Of a stretch of 64,000 bases of DNA, positions 38,001 to 47,444 are shown in pieces. Numbering within the stretch: position 1 is the stretch's first letter; every line of letters begins with the position of its first letter. Source of the DNA: Lutraria lutraria (lineage: Eukaryota > Mollusca > Bivalvia > Venerida > Mactridae). Below the pieces are notes generated by a model that worked only from the letters and a program-made list of their open reading frames with translations, was not told the DNA's origin and ran no database searches. The translations under genes and the position numbers were made by a program. The stretch is taken from the NCBI GenBank assembly GCA_964023205.1, contig OZ026850.1, positions 952,368 to 1,016,367 of the forward strand, read 5' to 3'.

Positions 38001-41000
38001 TTGAGAAGGAAGTCGTTGTGAAGTTGCAAAAATATTTTACGAAAAACATACTTGTCATCGGACGCAAAGGTTATTACTACATGTTGCGCTAAAATTACAG
38101 CGAGCAGAGGCTTATATGTCAACAATATAAATCTGACATTAAGTCGTCATGGCATTGGTGGACCAAGCTAGGATATCACGTGACACTTGTACCCGCTAAT
38201 TGTACGTGATTGAACGTGTCATGTATTGTATATCAACCGATTATTATGTATTAGTTATCGTTCATATTTTGAATTTTAGGGGATATATCACAAGCGACGC
38301 GAAGCGAAACGCAGTGATAAGTCGCATAAAATTCAAAATATGAACGATAACTGATTTACAGATTGTCTTAATTTCTGTGCTTACAGTTTGTCTTAATTTC
38401 TCGTCCAATGAAATGTCCGCATTTCATTTGAAATTTGAAAAATATATCGCATAAAATGTGCTTAAGACCTGATATGGAGAAAATACGTCACTTATTTTTC
38501 TGTATGTACAGAAATTAAGACAAACTGTAAATCAGTTATCGTTCATATTTTGAATTTTATGTGACATATCACAGCGCTCCGCTCCGCGTCGCTTGTGATA
38601 TATCCCATAAAATTCAAAATATGAACAATAACTAATACATAGAGAAAAATAAGTGACGTATTTTCTCCATATCAGGTTCTAGGCACATTTTATGCGATAT
38701 ATTTTTCAAATTTTAAATGAAATGCGGACAATTCATTGGACAAGAAATTAGGACAAACTGTAAGTATTGTAAAATGCATATTACTTACAGCACAGCTTCT
38801 ATTGTGGTGTGAAAAATGTATGTAACGAACCAATACCGGTACTATACATTATTGATTGTAAAAAATGATTATCATGAAATGTGGTTGTCTTTAAATGTAA
38901 ACAACAGAGTTAACATAGAAACATTGTTGTTTTAATATTACGGTAACATATCCATGTTAATATTTTTATGACTGCATATGCCTACATTACAACTTCCTAA
39001 AAGGAGACGATAGCCTTGTGCTGATCTTAGGTCGAAAAAAAAAAGCATTTAATTATTGCTTTTAATATTACGATCCTAACTATAATTGTTGGAGTCATCA
39101 AAAGTCTACAAATAACTATTATGGGAAAATAAGATTAACATGCACTTACAAAAATGGCCTAAATAATGACGTAATGACGCCGTGTTTTCATTTCAAGTGG
39201 TGCAGGAAACGTTACGATACTGAAAAAAGTAGCCTGAAGAGGTATAGATTTTTTTCGCTTAATGCGTAGATAAATGAATGTTTTAAATAATGTTAATTTT
39301 TGAAAAACTTCTACCACGGCGTTTTAGCTACATTTGCATTTATCTGAATATTTTACGTCGAAAAAACGTCCCCATAATGACGCTTTGAAGTCGATTAATT
39401 TCCGACACGCCGGGCGGTCATGGATATTCAAAGCATTGATGATGATTACTCGGTAGGCCACAGCATTCACTCATCCGCAAAGTTCGAATTTTCAATCTAT
39501 GACAATTTATAGCAAAGCTACAAGGGGAAAAGTACAACGAGTCGTTTACACAGCTGGTGCCGCTAGATGGCGTTTTAACGTCGTTTAGTTGCTAGGTTAC
39601 CGACGTCAAACTGTAAAAAGAACAATATTTTCGTAAGCGCTGCTACTTCGGGTATAATTCCTCCAAATTTCATGCCATTCTAACAAACTTTCTTTTTTTG
39701 CCGAGCAACACCGCGAACTACCTTAAATTCAGAGGTTAATCTGTATTATCTGATGTTGTACTCGACATGTATTGTCATTAGTTCTTATCAGTTTAATTGA
39801 AATATTTTCATTGACATATTCACAGCATTGATTAATTTGGTACTTAAAAACAACTTGAAGTTTTCAACAATTATTTTTAATCTATTTTCAGACAAAGAAC
39901 AAACAAGCTGTAAACAAGTGAAAGGAGATGAGGGAAAATCAAATGTAGATGATGGTTCAGGTATATTTTATTCAGTAATGGGCCACTTACATATTCGCAA
40001 AATAATGTTATTAGATACATTTTACTTTTTATTTAATAATTAATTATTTGTTTAAACTATAGATCAGATTATTAGCAATATTCGTGTGTCACCCTCTGAA
40101 TGATTTTAAACAACCAAAGAATAAATGTCTACGTTCACGCCTATATGGGAAATGTTTGTAAATACATGTATATCTCTTTTTACTTCCCTGAAAGATTATC
40201 CCCTGAATTAATCTGGCTCTCATAACTTAAGTTATTTATCTTTTTTGTACATTGTTACATGTATTTCCTATTGAATTTATCTTTGATATTAGTCTTTGAA
40301 ATATATGTAGCAATCAATATCAAAATAAAAATAATATTTTCAGATATTAGAGAAAAGCTGATAAGAATTTATGAAGAAGATTGTTCCACCTTGTCAGTGT
40401 CTCCTTTATTTGAAGATGAGACAACTGAACTTTTAAAAATCTACCAGAAACCGAAAATGTTTCGGGTTAATTATAACAAAGAACAGAGAAAGGAAAACAG
40501 TAAACATGAACGTCGAGAAGAACAAACAAAAGATGATAAAAAGGTTATAACATCTTATCAAGATATATTTTGCAAGGAAGACAGTCTGTGTAAGAAAATT
40601 TATGTTACAGGAGACGCAGGTGTAGGGAAAACATCTGTATGTAAACGAATGTGTCTGTTATGGTGTAAATCAAAGTTAAATGATCAAATTGAAGGCATAA
40701 ATGATGACAAAGGCAATGAACGCATAAAAACTGACAGTCAGTACATGTCTAGATTTGATTTTGTGTTTTATGTGTCTCTACGTGACACTGATTTAATCGA
40801 TGTTAATGATATGATTGTTGAACAGTTGTTTTACACAGATGATGTTATAGAAAAACATGAAACAATCAAGCGCATAAGAAATATTCTGATGAACAAAGAT
40901 TGCCTTGTTATATTGGATGGTTTTGATGAATGGATGCCTAAGACGAGTGGAAAGAAGAAATGTGACAAACCCTCCTGCACATACTCTGAGAAGTGCGTTG

Positions 41001-42039
41001 TATTGACAACTTGCAGACCGTACAAAATTAATGACATTAGATTGTCGCCCACCGAGATAGATCATGAAGTTCAGATTACTGGTCTTGATTCTAACTCTTC
41101 ATATGCTTATGTTGAATATTTAGTAAAGTATACGAATGAGGCAAATCATGATAGCAAAAATCCAGATGAATTCGTCAAAGATGTACGGAAATATAAGCTT
41201 GATGACTTACTATGTATTCCGATGATTGCTTCACACTTGGTGGTGCTTTGGTTTGATAGAGGGTTAACTAAAGTATCTGTAGCACATATTTATTCACACA
41301 TACTAGACATGCTTTTTGAAAGAGCTGAAAGAAGACAAGTCAGTGTTCCACAATCAACAGGAGAAGAACATCAACTACCAGATTCCCTTGCAGAGTTTAC
41401 ATATTTACAACAACATACCTCTTTATTGTCTAAATTATGTTTACTTTCATTTAAATCATTTTTTAACAAAGATGAACGGGCTGCAAATCTTGTTTTCACT
41501 AAACAACAGTTAATGTCTGAACCATATAACTTGTCCAATGAAGAAAGTGATTTTCTGTGTCAAATTGGTATTTTGTCCAAAAAGAAAGTGATAGGGCATT
41601 ATTTGAAACAAAAGCAAAAAATGTCATTTATTCATAAGAGTTATATTGAATTTTTGGCTGCATTTTTTGTATCAACATTTGACAAAAATAATCATTTTGA
41701 TGACATTATTAATGAATGGACCTGTGTTGATGATGTTGTACAATATGATAACTTCTTTCTCTTACTTACTGGATTTTCTTATCAAAAAACGAATATTTTG
41801 CTTGAGAAAATGTACCAATCAATATCAGATCATTTACATTTTTGTAGAATAAATAATATATTTCATGATAATACTAATTATGATGTTTTTTATGATTTGA
41901 ATGATAATTTCCAACAACAGATCACACGACTACAAAATATGATTGTCAGACTTTTCAGTGAGGTCAGGAAATACAATGAACAAGATTGTAGACTTCTGAT
42001 TGAACATTTAAATTTTGAGGATTGTTATTACTATGATTA

Positions 42040-42070
<31 letters not shown>

Positions 42071-43057
42071 TATGTTGATTGTTTGAAACGACTTGTTTTG
42101 TTAAATACAACATGTATAAAGTCAATATGTTCAGATAAATATTATGATGAATTTGATAAAATACATAGTCTGCAATGTCTTGAAATAATCCTGCGTGCTG
42201 ATTTTGTAAAGTTCACAAAGTGCATGTTACAGAATAATTCAGAATTGCACACTCTTTGTATTAGTGGTTTTTTTAGTTCGATACCAGAATTACCTGTGAC
42301 AAGTCTCCATCATCTGACATCATTGTTTCTGTCTGATGTTATAATACAACATAAAAGTTTAGATGATCTGGTGAAATTTCTGTCTGACAATATTTCCATT
42401 GAAAATATACGATTGTCTGCTGTGTCTTGTGATACTCACCAACATGATGATAGTGACTGTACATTGACTCTAAATCTTCCACAACATACAAAACTCACTT
42501 CATTATATCTGTACAAAGTTAATATTTTATGTAACAATGTAAACAATTCTAGTTTAAAGTTCGTCACATTGCATCCATTATCTGAGAGGATTGTTAGACT
42601 TTGTTATAATGATCTATTTAATTGTATTAGCTATTCACAACTTGAACAACTTTGTGTCTTTGGTTCTTCTGACAATGTAGATATGAACACAATGGAAACA
42701 TTGACATCATCTGTGATAACTCGTCCATGTATCAAGGCGCTAAAACTTGGGAACATGAAGTTACCAGATGATATTTTATTAGAACTACATCCTCAGGTAA
42801 CACAAGTGAAGATAGAGCTGGAGGAGGTCACAATGAGTCCTCAATGTTTTCATCGTTTTATTGAAAGAAACACTAAATCTGAGATAAAAGTTGAGTTACG
42901 TGGGTGTAGGATTACATCAGATGATGGAGAAACTCGCAGTGTACTGCCAAGGGAGAAGTCTGAGGAATACATGTCTAAATATGTTGAATCAATATCTACA
43001 ATAAACATCATATATGATGTTGATGAGTCATTCTTTGAAACTACAAGTAATCAGTAA
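28880..43057 (+). CDS. 2A-leader / Ig / HEPN / NACHT / LRR receptor-like protein, copy 2 (7 exons)
   Basis: Hand-spliced CDS: 28880-29063, 29774-30052, 30540-30904, 31136-31204, 32034-32265, 39892-39960, 40344-43057. This gives 1303 codons plus stop with every junction GT-AG and the same phases as gene 1. Exons 1-4 and 6 have identical lengths to gene 1; exon 5 is 54 nt shorter and exon 7 is 3 nt longer. Domains: leader with GIEQNPGP, cysteine-less I-set Ig, HEPN with R274 and H279, coil, NACHT with Walker A GDAGVGKT (489-496) and Walker B LVILDGFDE, then LRRs. No stop or frameshift, so both copies look functional. Intron 5 is 7.6 kb because of two transposon insertions. Likely an intracellular immune-type receptor by architecture; ligand and activity are unknown. 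Confidence 0.85.
29311..29610. mobile_element. 300-bp TA-flanked inverted-repeat element in intron 1 of gene 2
   Basis: Terminal inverted repeats begin TACATAGTTCCCACATCTAC and continue through ACAATATTTACCTCCCTTGG, with the mirror at about 29569-29610. They are about 40 bp and nearly perfect, flanked by TA on both sides. This is a Tc1/mariner-like miniature element by TSD type. It is absent from gene 1 intron 1. Confidence 0.7.
29774..30052 (+). CDS. gene 2 exon 2: I-set Ig-like domain
   Basis: Phase 1-1, 279 nt, exactly as in gene 1. It starts TAPTIDTKVDDQTKSLG and ends DSCMFEMKVLG. The D-S-G-S-Y-H-I turn again lacks the strand F cysteine, so loss of the disulphide is a shared, stable property and not decay of one copy. 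Confidence 0.75.
30540..30904 (+). CDS. gene 2 exon 3: DZIP3-type HEPN core
   Basis: 365 nt as in gene 1. The acceptor is TTAAG at 30539 (an A-rich, weaker site than in gene 1) and the donor GTGAGT at 30905. It reads YQYLLVEIGTKVLRKLFD to ATITRLKDCRNN. Most replacements lie in one loop (VGNDFGRYLASN against VGYNFGQYLVAN), while the LLTCLLRNVCGL core is unchanged. Confidence 0.75.
31136..31204 (+). CDS. gene 2 exon 4: HEPN motif completion
   Basis: 69 nt, phase 0-0, LSHSGTVLFEETELNDKWTE then LSD. It supplies H279 of the R-x4-H motif. The donor is GTAAAT at 31205. Confidence 0.75.
32034..32265 (+). CDS. gene 2 exon 5: HEPN tail and shorter coil
   Basis: 232 nt. ILSDLNKHCGKDGITDLPAL is unchanged from gene 1, then MDIDEEMQNHLTEAVKRWYE. 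The coil end is different and 18 residues shorter (EVMKLRESLEAMASDVSIIK). As in gene 1, the intron sequence just upstream is open in frame from an ATG (31968). Confidence 0.75.
33192..33413 (-). pseudogene. decayed open frame inside nested element, unknown
   Basis: A 73-codon minus-strand frame (MIFVKENFDQLEVRVIKLRR at its start, with PPRNTEPKKKDL in the middle). Codon makeup differs from the surrounding AT-rich noise and it lies on the same strand as the OTU-like remnant at 33879-34094, so it may be a downstream exon of the same element gene. No domain recognised. Confidence 0.25.
33879..34094 (-). pseudogene. OTU-like protease domain remnant
   Basis: A 71-codon minus-strand frame. WNVSLSDLIPFATANLLQRR then ILIYSS and PLIQIEPD fits the second half of OTU cysteine-protease folds (W...D-x-x-x-x-A-x-A-x-x-L-x-R-x-I-x-I-Y). 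The N-terminal catalytic D-G-x-C part is not seen in frame. OTU domains are carried by some eukaryotic transposons, which fits its place inside an inverted-repeat element. Confidence 0.35.
34954..35115 (-). pseudogene. short N-terminal frame of the same element gene
   Basis: 53 codons in minus sense, starting MEKTENSIHGAVLADWSDEE, preceded by a splice-acceptor-like TTACAG. Acidic, no domain recognised. Placed upstream of the OTU-like remnant on the same strand, it may be the original first coding exon. Confidence 0.25.
37190..37590. repeat. ~170-bp direct repeat pair nested in the TTAA element
   Basis: Two units share CCATAATTTGAATAAACCTG / CCATCATTTGAACAAACTTG, GCAGAGGTCTACTAGA-AATG and TTGTTTC-GA-AAG. 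I associate the motif with common bivalve interspersed repeats. No coding content. Confidence 0.45.
38245..38770. repeat. nested palindromes inside the TTAA element
   Basis: GTTATCGTTCATATTTTGAA then TTTTA-GG-ATATATCACAAGCG and its mirror occur twice in opposite order (38260-38345 and 38535-38635). The surrounding GACGTATTTTCTCCATATCA and TTAGGACAAACTGTAAG blocks also repeat inverted. The whole can fold into a large cruciform. Confidence 0.5.
39892..39960 (+). CDS. gene 2 exon 6: short charged linker
   Basis: 69 nt, phase 1-1, DKEQTSCKQVKGDEGKSN then VDDGSG. The acceptor (ATTTTCAG) and donor (GTATAT) are unchanged from gene 1 despite the 7-kb insertion upstream, and the frame is open, so splicing across the enlarged intron appears preserved. 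Confidence 0.7.
40344..43057 (+). CDS. gene 2 exon 7: NACHT ATPase and LRRs
   Basis: Starts DIREKLIRIYEEDC, stop TAA at 43055-43057. Walker A is GDAGVGKTS (489-497) and the Walker B LVILDGFDEW and sensor TTCRP are intact. The NLR-like FIHKSYIEFLAAFF segment is present. The linker before the LRRs contains nine consecutive Asp encoded by pure GAT (42044-42070). The LRR tail shares the framework with gene 1 but not its variable positions (HLTSLFLSDV, ALKLGNMKL, VELRGCRIT). Residues 1-5 of the exon continue from a split codon G|AT. Confidence 0.85.
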
Positions 43058-43587
43058 ACGTTTCATTCTATTTTAGTAAACATTTTGTGCAAAAGTATGA
43101 TCTTACAGCATATTTTGATGAACACGTTAGCAAAAATGTGCGGAAATTACACGGATGAAAATGGCCGTAACTTTGTTATTAGTGAATGGAAACATGTCAT
43201 GTGACCATTTATTTTCTTAATTAAATCATTTCCTACAAGTTGAGTCATGTTTGCTGCAAAATCCCGAAAAAAGTTTTTTTTTTTACATTTTTGTGATTTT
43301 GATGAAAATTCCGGAATTTCTCAATTTCTTTTTGTAAAGAGATTTATTTGCATTTGTTTTTACTATAAAACATTCATTAAAGACTTTGTAAGACATATGT
43401 TACCAGCATATATAGTTTGAAGTATGAATTGTATTTGTTTAATTGATAACATTTAACACATTGTTTTGTTTTCCATGTTTTTTGTACATCAATGTTTACT
43501 ATTGTGTAAATATCTACATGAATTTCATTTCTCTGTATTTTTGTGCACTGAATGTACATTTATAGATATTTATGTCATAATCAGATT

Positions 43588-43593
43588 AATAAA
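43588..43593 (+). promoter_or_regulatory. polyadenylation signal of gene 2
   Basis: AATAAA about 530 bases after the stop, aligned with 9577-9582 after gene 1. It immediately precedes a retroelement tail insertion. Confidence 0.5.
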
Positions 43594-43722
43594 ATTTGTG
43601 TTTGACTTATTCCTAAAGCATGACTGTATTAATTCTGTCACTGTCCAAATTAATATTATATCATGTTGTTGTATATATTGTATTGTACAATTTGAGTTAA
43701 ATAAAGTTTAGTTAGTTAGTTA
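43594..43722 (+). mobile_element. truncated non-LTR retroelement 3' end with TTAG tail
   Basis: About 130 bp present only after gene 2. It ends TTAAATAAAGTTTAGTTAGT-TAGTTAG, an AATAAA plus short tandem TTAG tail as seen in some non-LTR elements. Gene 1 is continuous across the site (AATAAAATAATATG...GATAATCTC). Confidence 0.5.
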
Positions 43723-44607
43723 GATAATTTCTACTTGCTTGTTATTATGAGACAAATCAGAAATTTAGCTCAAGATATTGCTAGATGACTTTATGTATGA
43801 GTTCTGTCAACAAGAAACAACAAGACATCCAGGGATATAAATTGTAGATAAATTCAACATTAATGTACAGATTATAAAACTACATGTCTGTCTGTCCGTT
43901 CCATTAAAATCTTGCTTTATCCACAAGTTTGGATATCTGCATGATGATCGAATTCCTCTTCACACGAACCAGATTATAAAACATAGATACTTAAAAAACA
44001 TCGATTGTTGGGTGAAGAACGTGAACTCAGTTGTATTTATCAATTAATACAGAATTCATTATCTCCCTTGGATAACCTAGCCGACACAAATACAAAATCA
44101 ACATTAAAATATTTTCATACCAAGTCAGGTCCGTTGGAATAGGGATAATTTTAAATTTTGCCTGACAACAGAGGGGGATAGGCGTGGCGAAAAAGTTAGG
44201 CCGTTTAATTACCATGGCAGTCAAAATTTGGGTACTTATCCCCCTTCGCTTCCTACGGCCCTGAAAGTTACCTTCTTCAAAACAGATTGAATGATAAATG
44301 TTTGCAGAACTAACTGTAAACAAGTGGATAGAAATGAAAGGACGGAACAAAACTGTATACTGTTCACAGAAGATTTTAAAGCTAAAAAAACAAACTGAAC
44401 AAGAAATATTTATAAACCAAACAAATACTGTTCTATGTCACTAACACTCCGACAGACAAACAATTCATTCATACATTCATTACGTCAGTCAATCATCAAA
44501 TCATAATTACCTTCTCACCCAGACAGACACAAGCTCGCACATTCACTATCAAGCTTACATTTACAGTTGACGATCTCAGAATGTACAACGATGTACTGTC
44601 AAACCTG

Positions 44608-44770
44608 TGTTAGAGGCCACCTCCGAATAATGGTCATCCTGTGAATAAAAGCATTCTTTTAATACCCGTTTTAATAATCAAGAACAAAATGACCTCCGAA
44701 TAAAGGCCACCTATCTATAAAGACCACATTTCGTCTTTCACTAGGATGGCCTTTGTTCAGAGGTTTGATT
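44608..44770. repeat. GGCCACCTCCGAATAA-type dispersed repeat, copy B
   Basis: GAGGCCACCTCCGAATAATGG, then GACCTCCGAATAAAGGCCACC and a TTCACTAGGATGGCCTTTG end. Related to 3236-3352. Short internal inverted symmetry, no gene. Confidence 0.5.
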
Positions 44771-45639
44771 GTGTTACAATCATACAGGTAGGGAACATTT
44801 CTCAGTGCATTACTCACTTAATAATGTGTGTTTTTATATCATTCATAGGGAAACACATAACTTTCTTGAATAATCGCTTCTTGTCATAAAATATTATTTA
44901 TATTACATTACAAGAATGAATTAACAAACATTATTAAATTACTATTTATTATCAGCCTTGTAACTTGTTTACTGCCTAGCATAATATTGCAGTGACATTT
45001 CCAATAAGCGCGCCAATATCTATATCACTTCCCGGCCCGGATAGATATAAAGCAAACATTTTAAGCAATTTGATTGGCTACGCACGCGGCCGTCTTTGCT
45101 ATTCCTGTGGTTTTAAAACATTTGAAATGAAACTGATTCAGATAATAGATAATTATTTAATAGAATTGTCAATAAATAAGTCAGGTGACTTCATGATCAG
45201 GTGACTTTAGGTAACTTCATGGTCAGGTGACTTTATGGTCCGGTAATATAAGTGATTTGATATAGGCAAAAAATGTTGATTTTAGTCCATATCTGTAGAA
45301 GTTGCCAGCTCCTTATGGAAGGGTAAGTTAGTACTGGTTAGGATACAGTCCTAGAAATGAACCGGCCACCGTATATAACTGAATAAACATTAGAAATAGC
45401 GTGAATGCCATTAAAACACAAAATATGATGCAACTTACGTAACTAATTAAGTATCTTTCTTTGTGTGTTTACATACATCAAAGAGCTAAAGAATACTAAC
45501 GTCTACTAGATCTTATTTCGGATATAAACAATGGTCGAAGTATCCGAAACTTCTTGGGCTTTCATTTTAGTCTGAAACAATTCAAGGTAAGACAGTCTTA
45601 ATGTTGTATGATAAATTGATAATGAATAAACTGTAAATA

Positions 45640-45835
45640 CGTATACCGTGTAACCTCTCCAAAGCAAGACCCTTTGGGAGTAGTAAAATTATATTGTCGA
45701 GAGGTTGTTGCTTTAGAGAGGCTATATTATTAATAGTTGAATAGTGCAGTAAGAAAAACAATGCGCTTGTTGAAAGGAGGTTGTTGCTCAAGAGAGGGCC
45801 GCTCTGGAGAGGTAGTACTGTATTTATTATTACAC
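45640..45835. repeat. CTCTCCAAAGCAA...CTGGAGAGG inverted-end repeat
   Basis: Left AACCTCTCCAAAGCAAGACC and right GGCCGCTCTGGAGAGGTAGT are inverted partners. Inner GAGAGGTTGTTGCTTTAGAG and GGAGGTTGTTGCTCAAGAGA repeat directly. Relatives lie at 14452-14600, about 29148-29180, and 62433-62620, so this is a dispersed family. Confidence 0.55.
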
Positions 45836-46424
45836 TCCAGTCCTGTTAGGAAATTTGAAAGAAAAATATGATATTAACAATATCATTATTACAGTCTTTT
45901 CTGTAGGCTGACTTCCTGCACTCTTAGATATCCTTATCGTTGAATTAAATGTGTTTACATTTGATGAAAATGCTGAAAAAATTGGTTTGTAGAATAATCA
46001 AGGTTATAACATGTTAGTACTTATGTTGAAGGTTCTTAATATGCATGTACATTTTTTCTTTTCCAGGGCTCTCCCACTACAGCTATGATTAAGTTATGCA
46101 TGACAAATTAAGGGAACAAACCCGCAGTATCTAGTATTGTCAGTTGACTTTGATTACTCCCCTTCTTTGGCAAATTGGTGTATTAATTGTTGATGTTTGC
46201 TTTTCTTGCTGAAGGGGACGAATGGACACGTCAAAGGTCCTTTTGCTGGACACTCATTTGGGGGCTACTCTTGGACTGAACCAGAGATTTAAGCGTGTTT
46301 TGAAACACACGTGGAATTTGAGAATTAACAATAATTTATGTTTTCATTATTTTAATAACTGTACTGAAGTTGAATTTCATAATTGATAATGAACAATATT
46401 ATAATTTATGTTTTCCTATTTTGT
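45836..46424. other. gene-free stretch
   Basis: No supported gene, array or RNA. AT-rich. A minor precursor of the 16-bp minisatellite occurs earlier at 45180-45245. Confidence 0.45.
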
Positions 46425-46912
46425 GGTCAGGTGACTTCATGGTCAGATGTCTTTATGGTCAGGTTACTTCATGGCCATGTGACTTCATGGTCAGGTGACT
46501 TCTTGGTCAGGTGACTTTATGGTCAGGTAACTTCATGGCCATGTGACTTCATGGTCAGGTGACTTCGGGTAACTTCATGGTCAGGTGTCTTTATGGTCAG
46601 GTTACTTCATGGCCATGTGACTTCATGGTCAGGTAACTTCTTGGTCAGGTGACTTTATGGTCAGGTAACTTCATGGCCATGTGATTTCATGGTCAGGTGA
46701 CTTCTTGGTCAGGTGACTTCATAGTTCGGTAACTTCATGGTCAGGTGACTCATGGCCATGTGACTTCAGGTAACTTCATGGTCAGGTGACTTCAAGGTTA
46801 GGTAACTTCATGGTCAGGTGACTTCAAGGTCAGGTGACTTTAGGTAACTTCATGGTCAGGTGACTTCGTGGCCAGGTGACTTCATGGTCATGGTCAGGTG
46901 ACTTCGGTAGTC
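46425..46912. repeat. 16-bp minisatellite (CTTCATGGTCAGGTGA)
   Basis: About 30 units, with variants CTTTATGGTCAGGTAA and CTTCATGGCCATGTGA alternating in a longer pattern of about 110 bp. A three-unit seed with the same core is 1.2 kb upstream (45180-45245), which suggests spread from a single origin. Confidence 0.85.
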
Positions 46913-47287
46913 TCTTAACAAATACTTTTAAAGTCCTAAAAACTCGTTTTTTTAAATGAAATTAATGTGAAGTATCAAACACTGTTATGTATATAACAAA
47001 CACGAAGAGGTGAGACGTGATATGGCCTTTATATATAACGTTGGATTTTATTCCAAGGTTCATTTAGTATAAAATATCGATAAATCGTTAAAAAGAGAGG
47101 CCTATGTGCATAAGTGAACTGTGTTCAAGGTGACTTCAATTTATGCTAAGTCATATGGATGAATATAGTTTACAGGTGACCTTAATTCATAATTCACCTC
47201 TGTTGACAGATATGGCCAATACTAACAGGTGTGTGTTCTTTTAAGTTTTAGTCCATTTGTTCTTAGAGAACGATATTATTTTTACAG

Positions 47288-47444
47288 GGTTGGAATCATG
47301 TTTGATGCTCAATGAAGATTTGTGTTCAAAGTTGACTCAAACAATTGTAATGTTAAACAATGAGAAATTTCAGTGGAAGAAGAATGTACAACAGATGGAA
47401 TGGTTGAAGATTGATGACTCTGAACGTCTCATGATAACAATCAG
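47288..47444 (+). CDS. candidate orphan exon, unknown protein
   Basis: Acceptor TTTTTACAG at 47287 and donor CAG|GTATTT at 47445 bound a 157-nt open segment. The frame reads GLESCLMLNEDLCSKLTQTI, VMLNNEKFQWKKNVQQMEWL and KIDDSERLMITIR. It is lysine- and glutamate-rich and less AT-biased in codon position 3 than the flanks, but I recognise no domain and found no partner exons in the window. It could be a relic or an exon of a gene whose other exons lie elsewhere. Confidence 0.25.

Larger units (their letters stand above)
36242..39722. mobile_element. 3.5-kb TTAA-flanked element with ~520-bp inverted repeats (gene 2 intron 5)
   Basis: TTAA lies at 36238-36241 and 39723-39726. Gene 1 has a single TTAA in the same context (TGTCCTTAAATTCAGAGG). 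Arms 36242-36759 and 39204-39722 begin GGTAGTTCGCGGTGTTGCTC and are near-perfect mirror copies. The interior carries other repeats but no transposase frame. This is a non-autonomous, piggyBac-type-target fold-back element. Confidence 0.75.
43058..44425 (+). repeat. duplicated 3' flank of gene 2 (matches 9057-10345)
   Basis: Aligned throughout with the gene 1 flank except for the retroelement tail at 43594-43722 and small indels. It includes the small palindrome with CTTCCTACGGCCCTG. No further gene. Confidence 0.65.
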
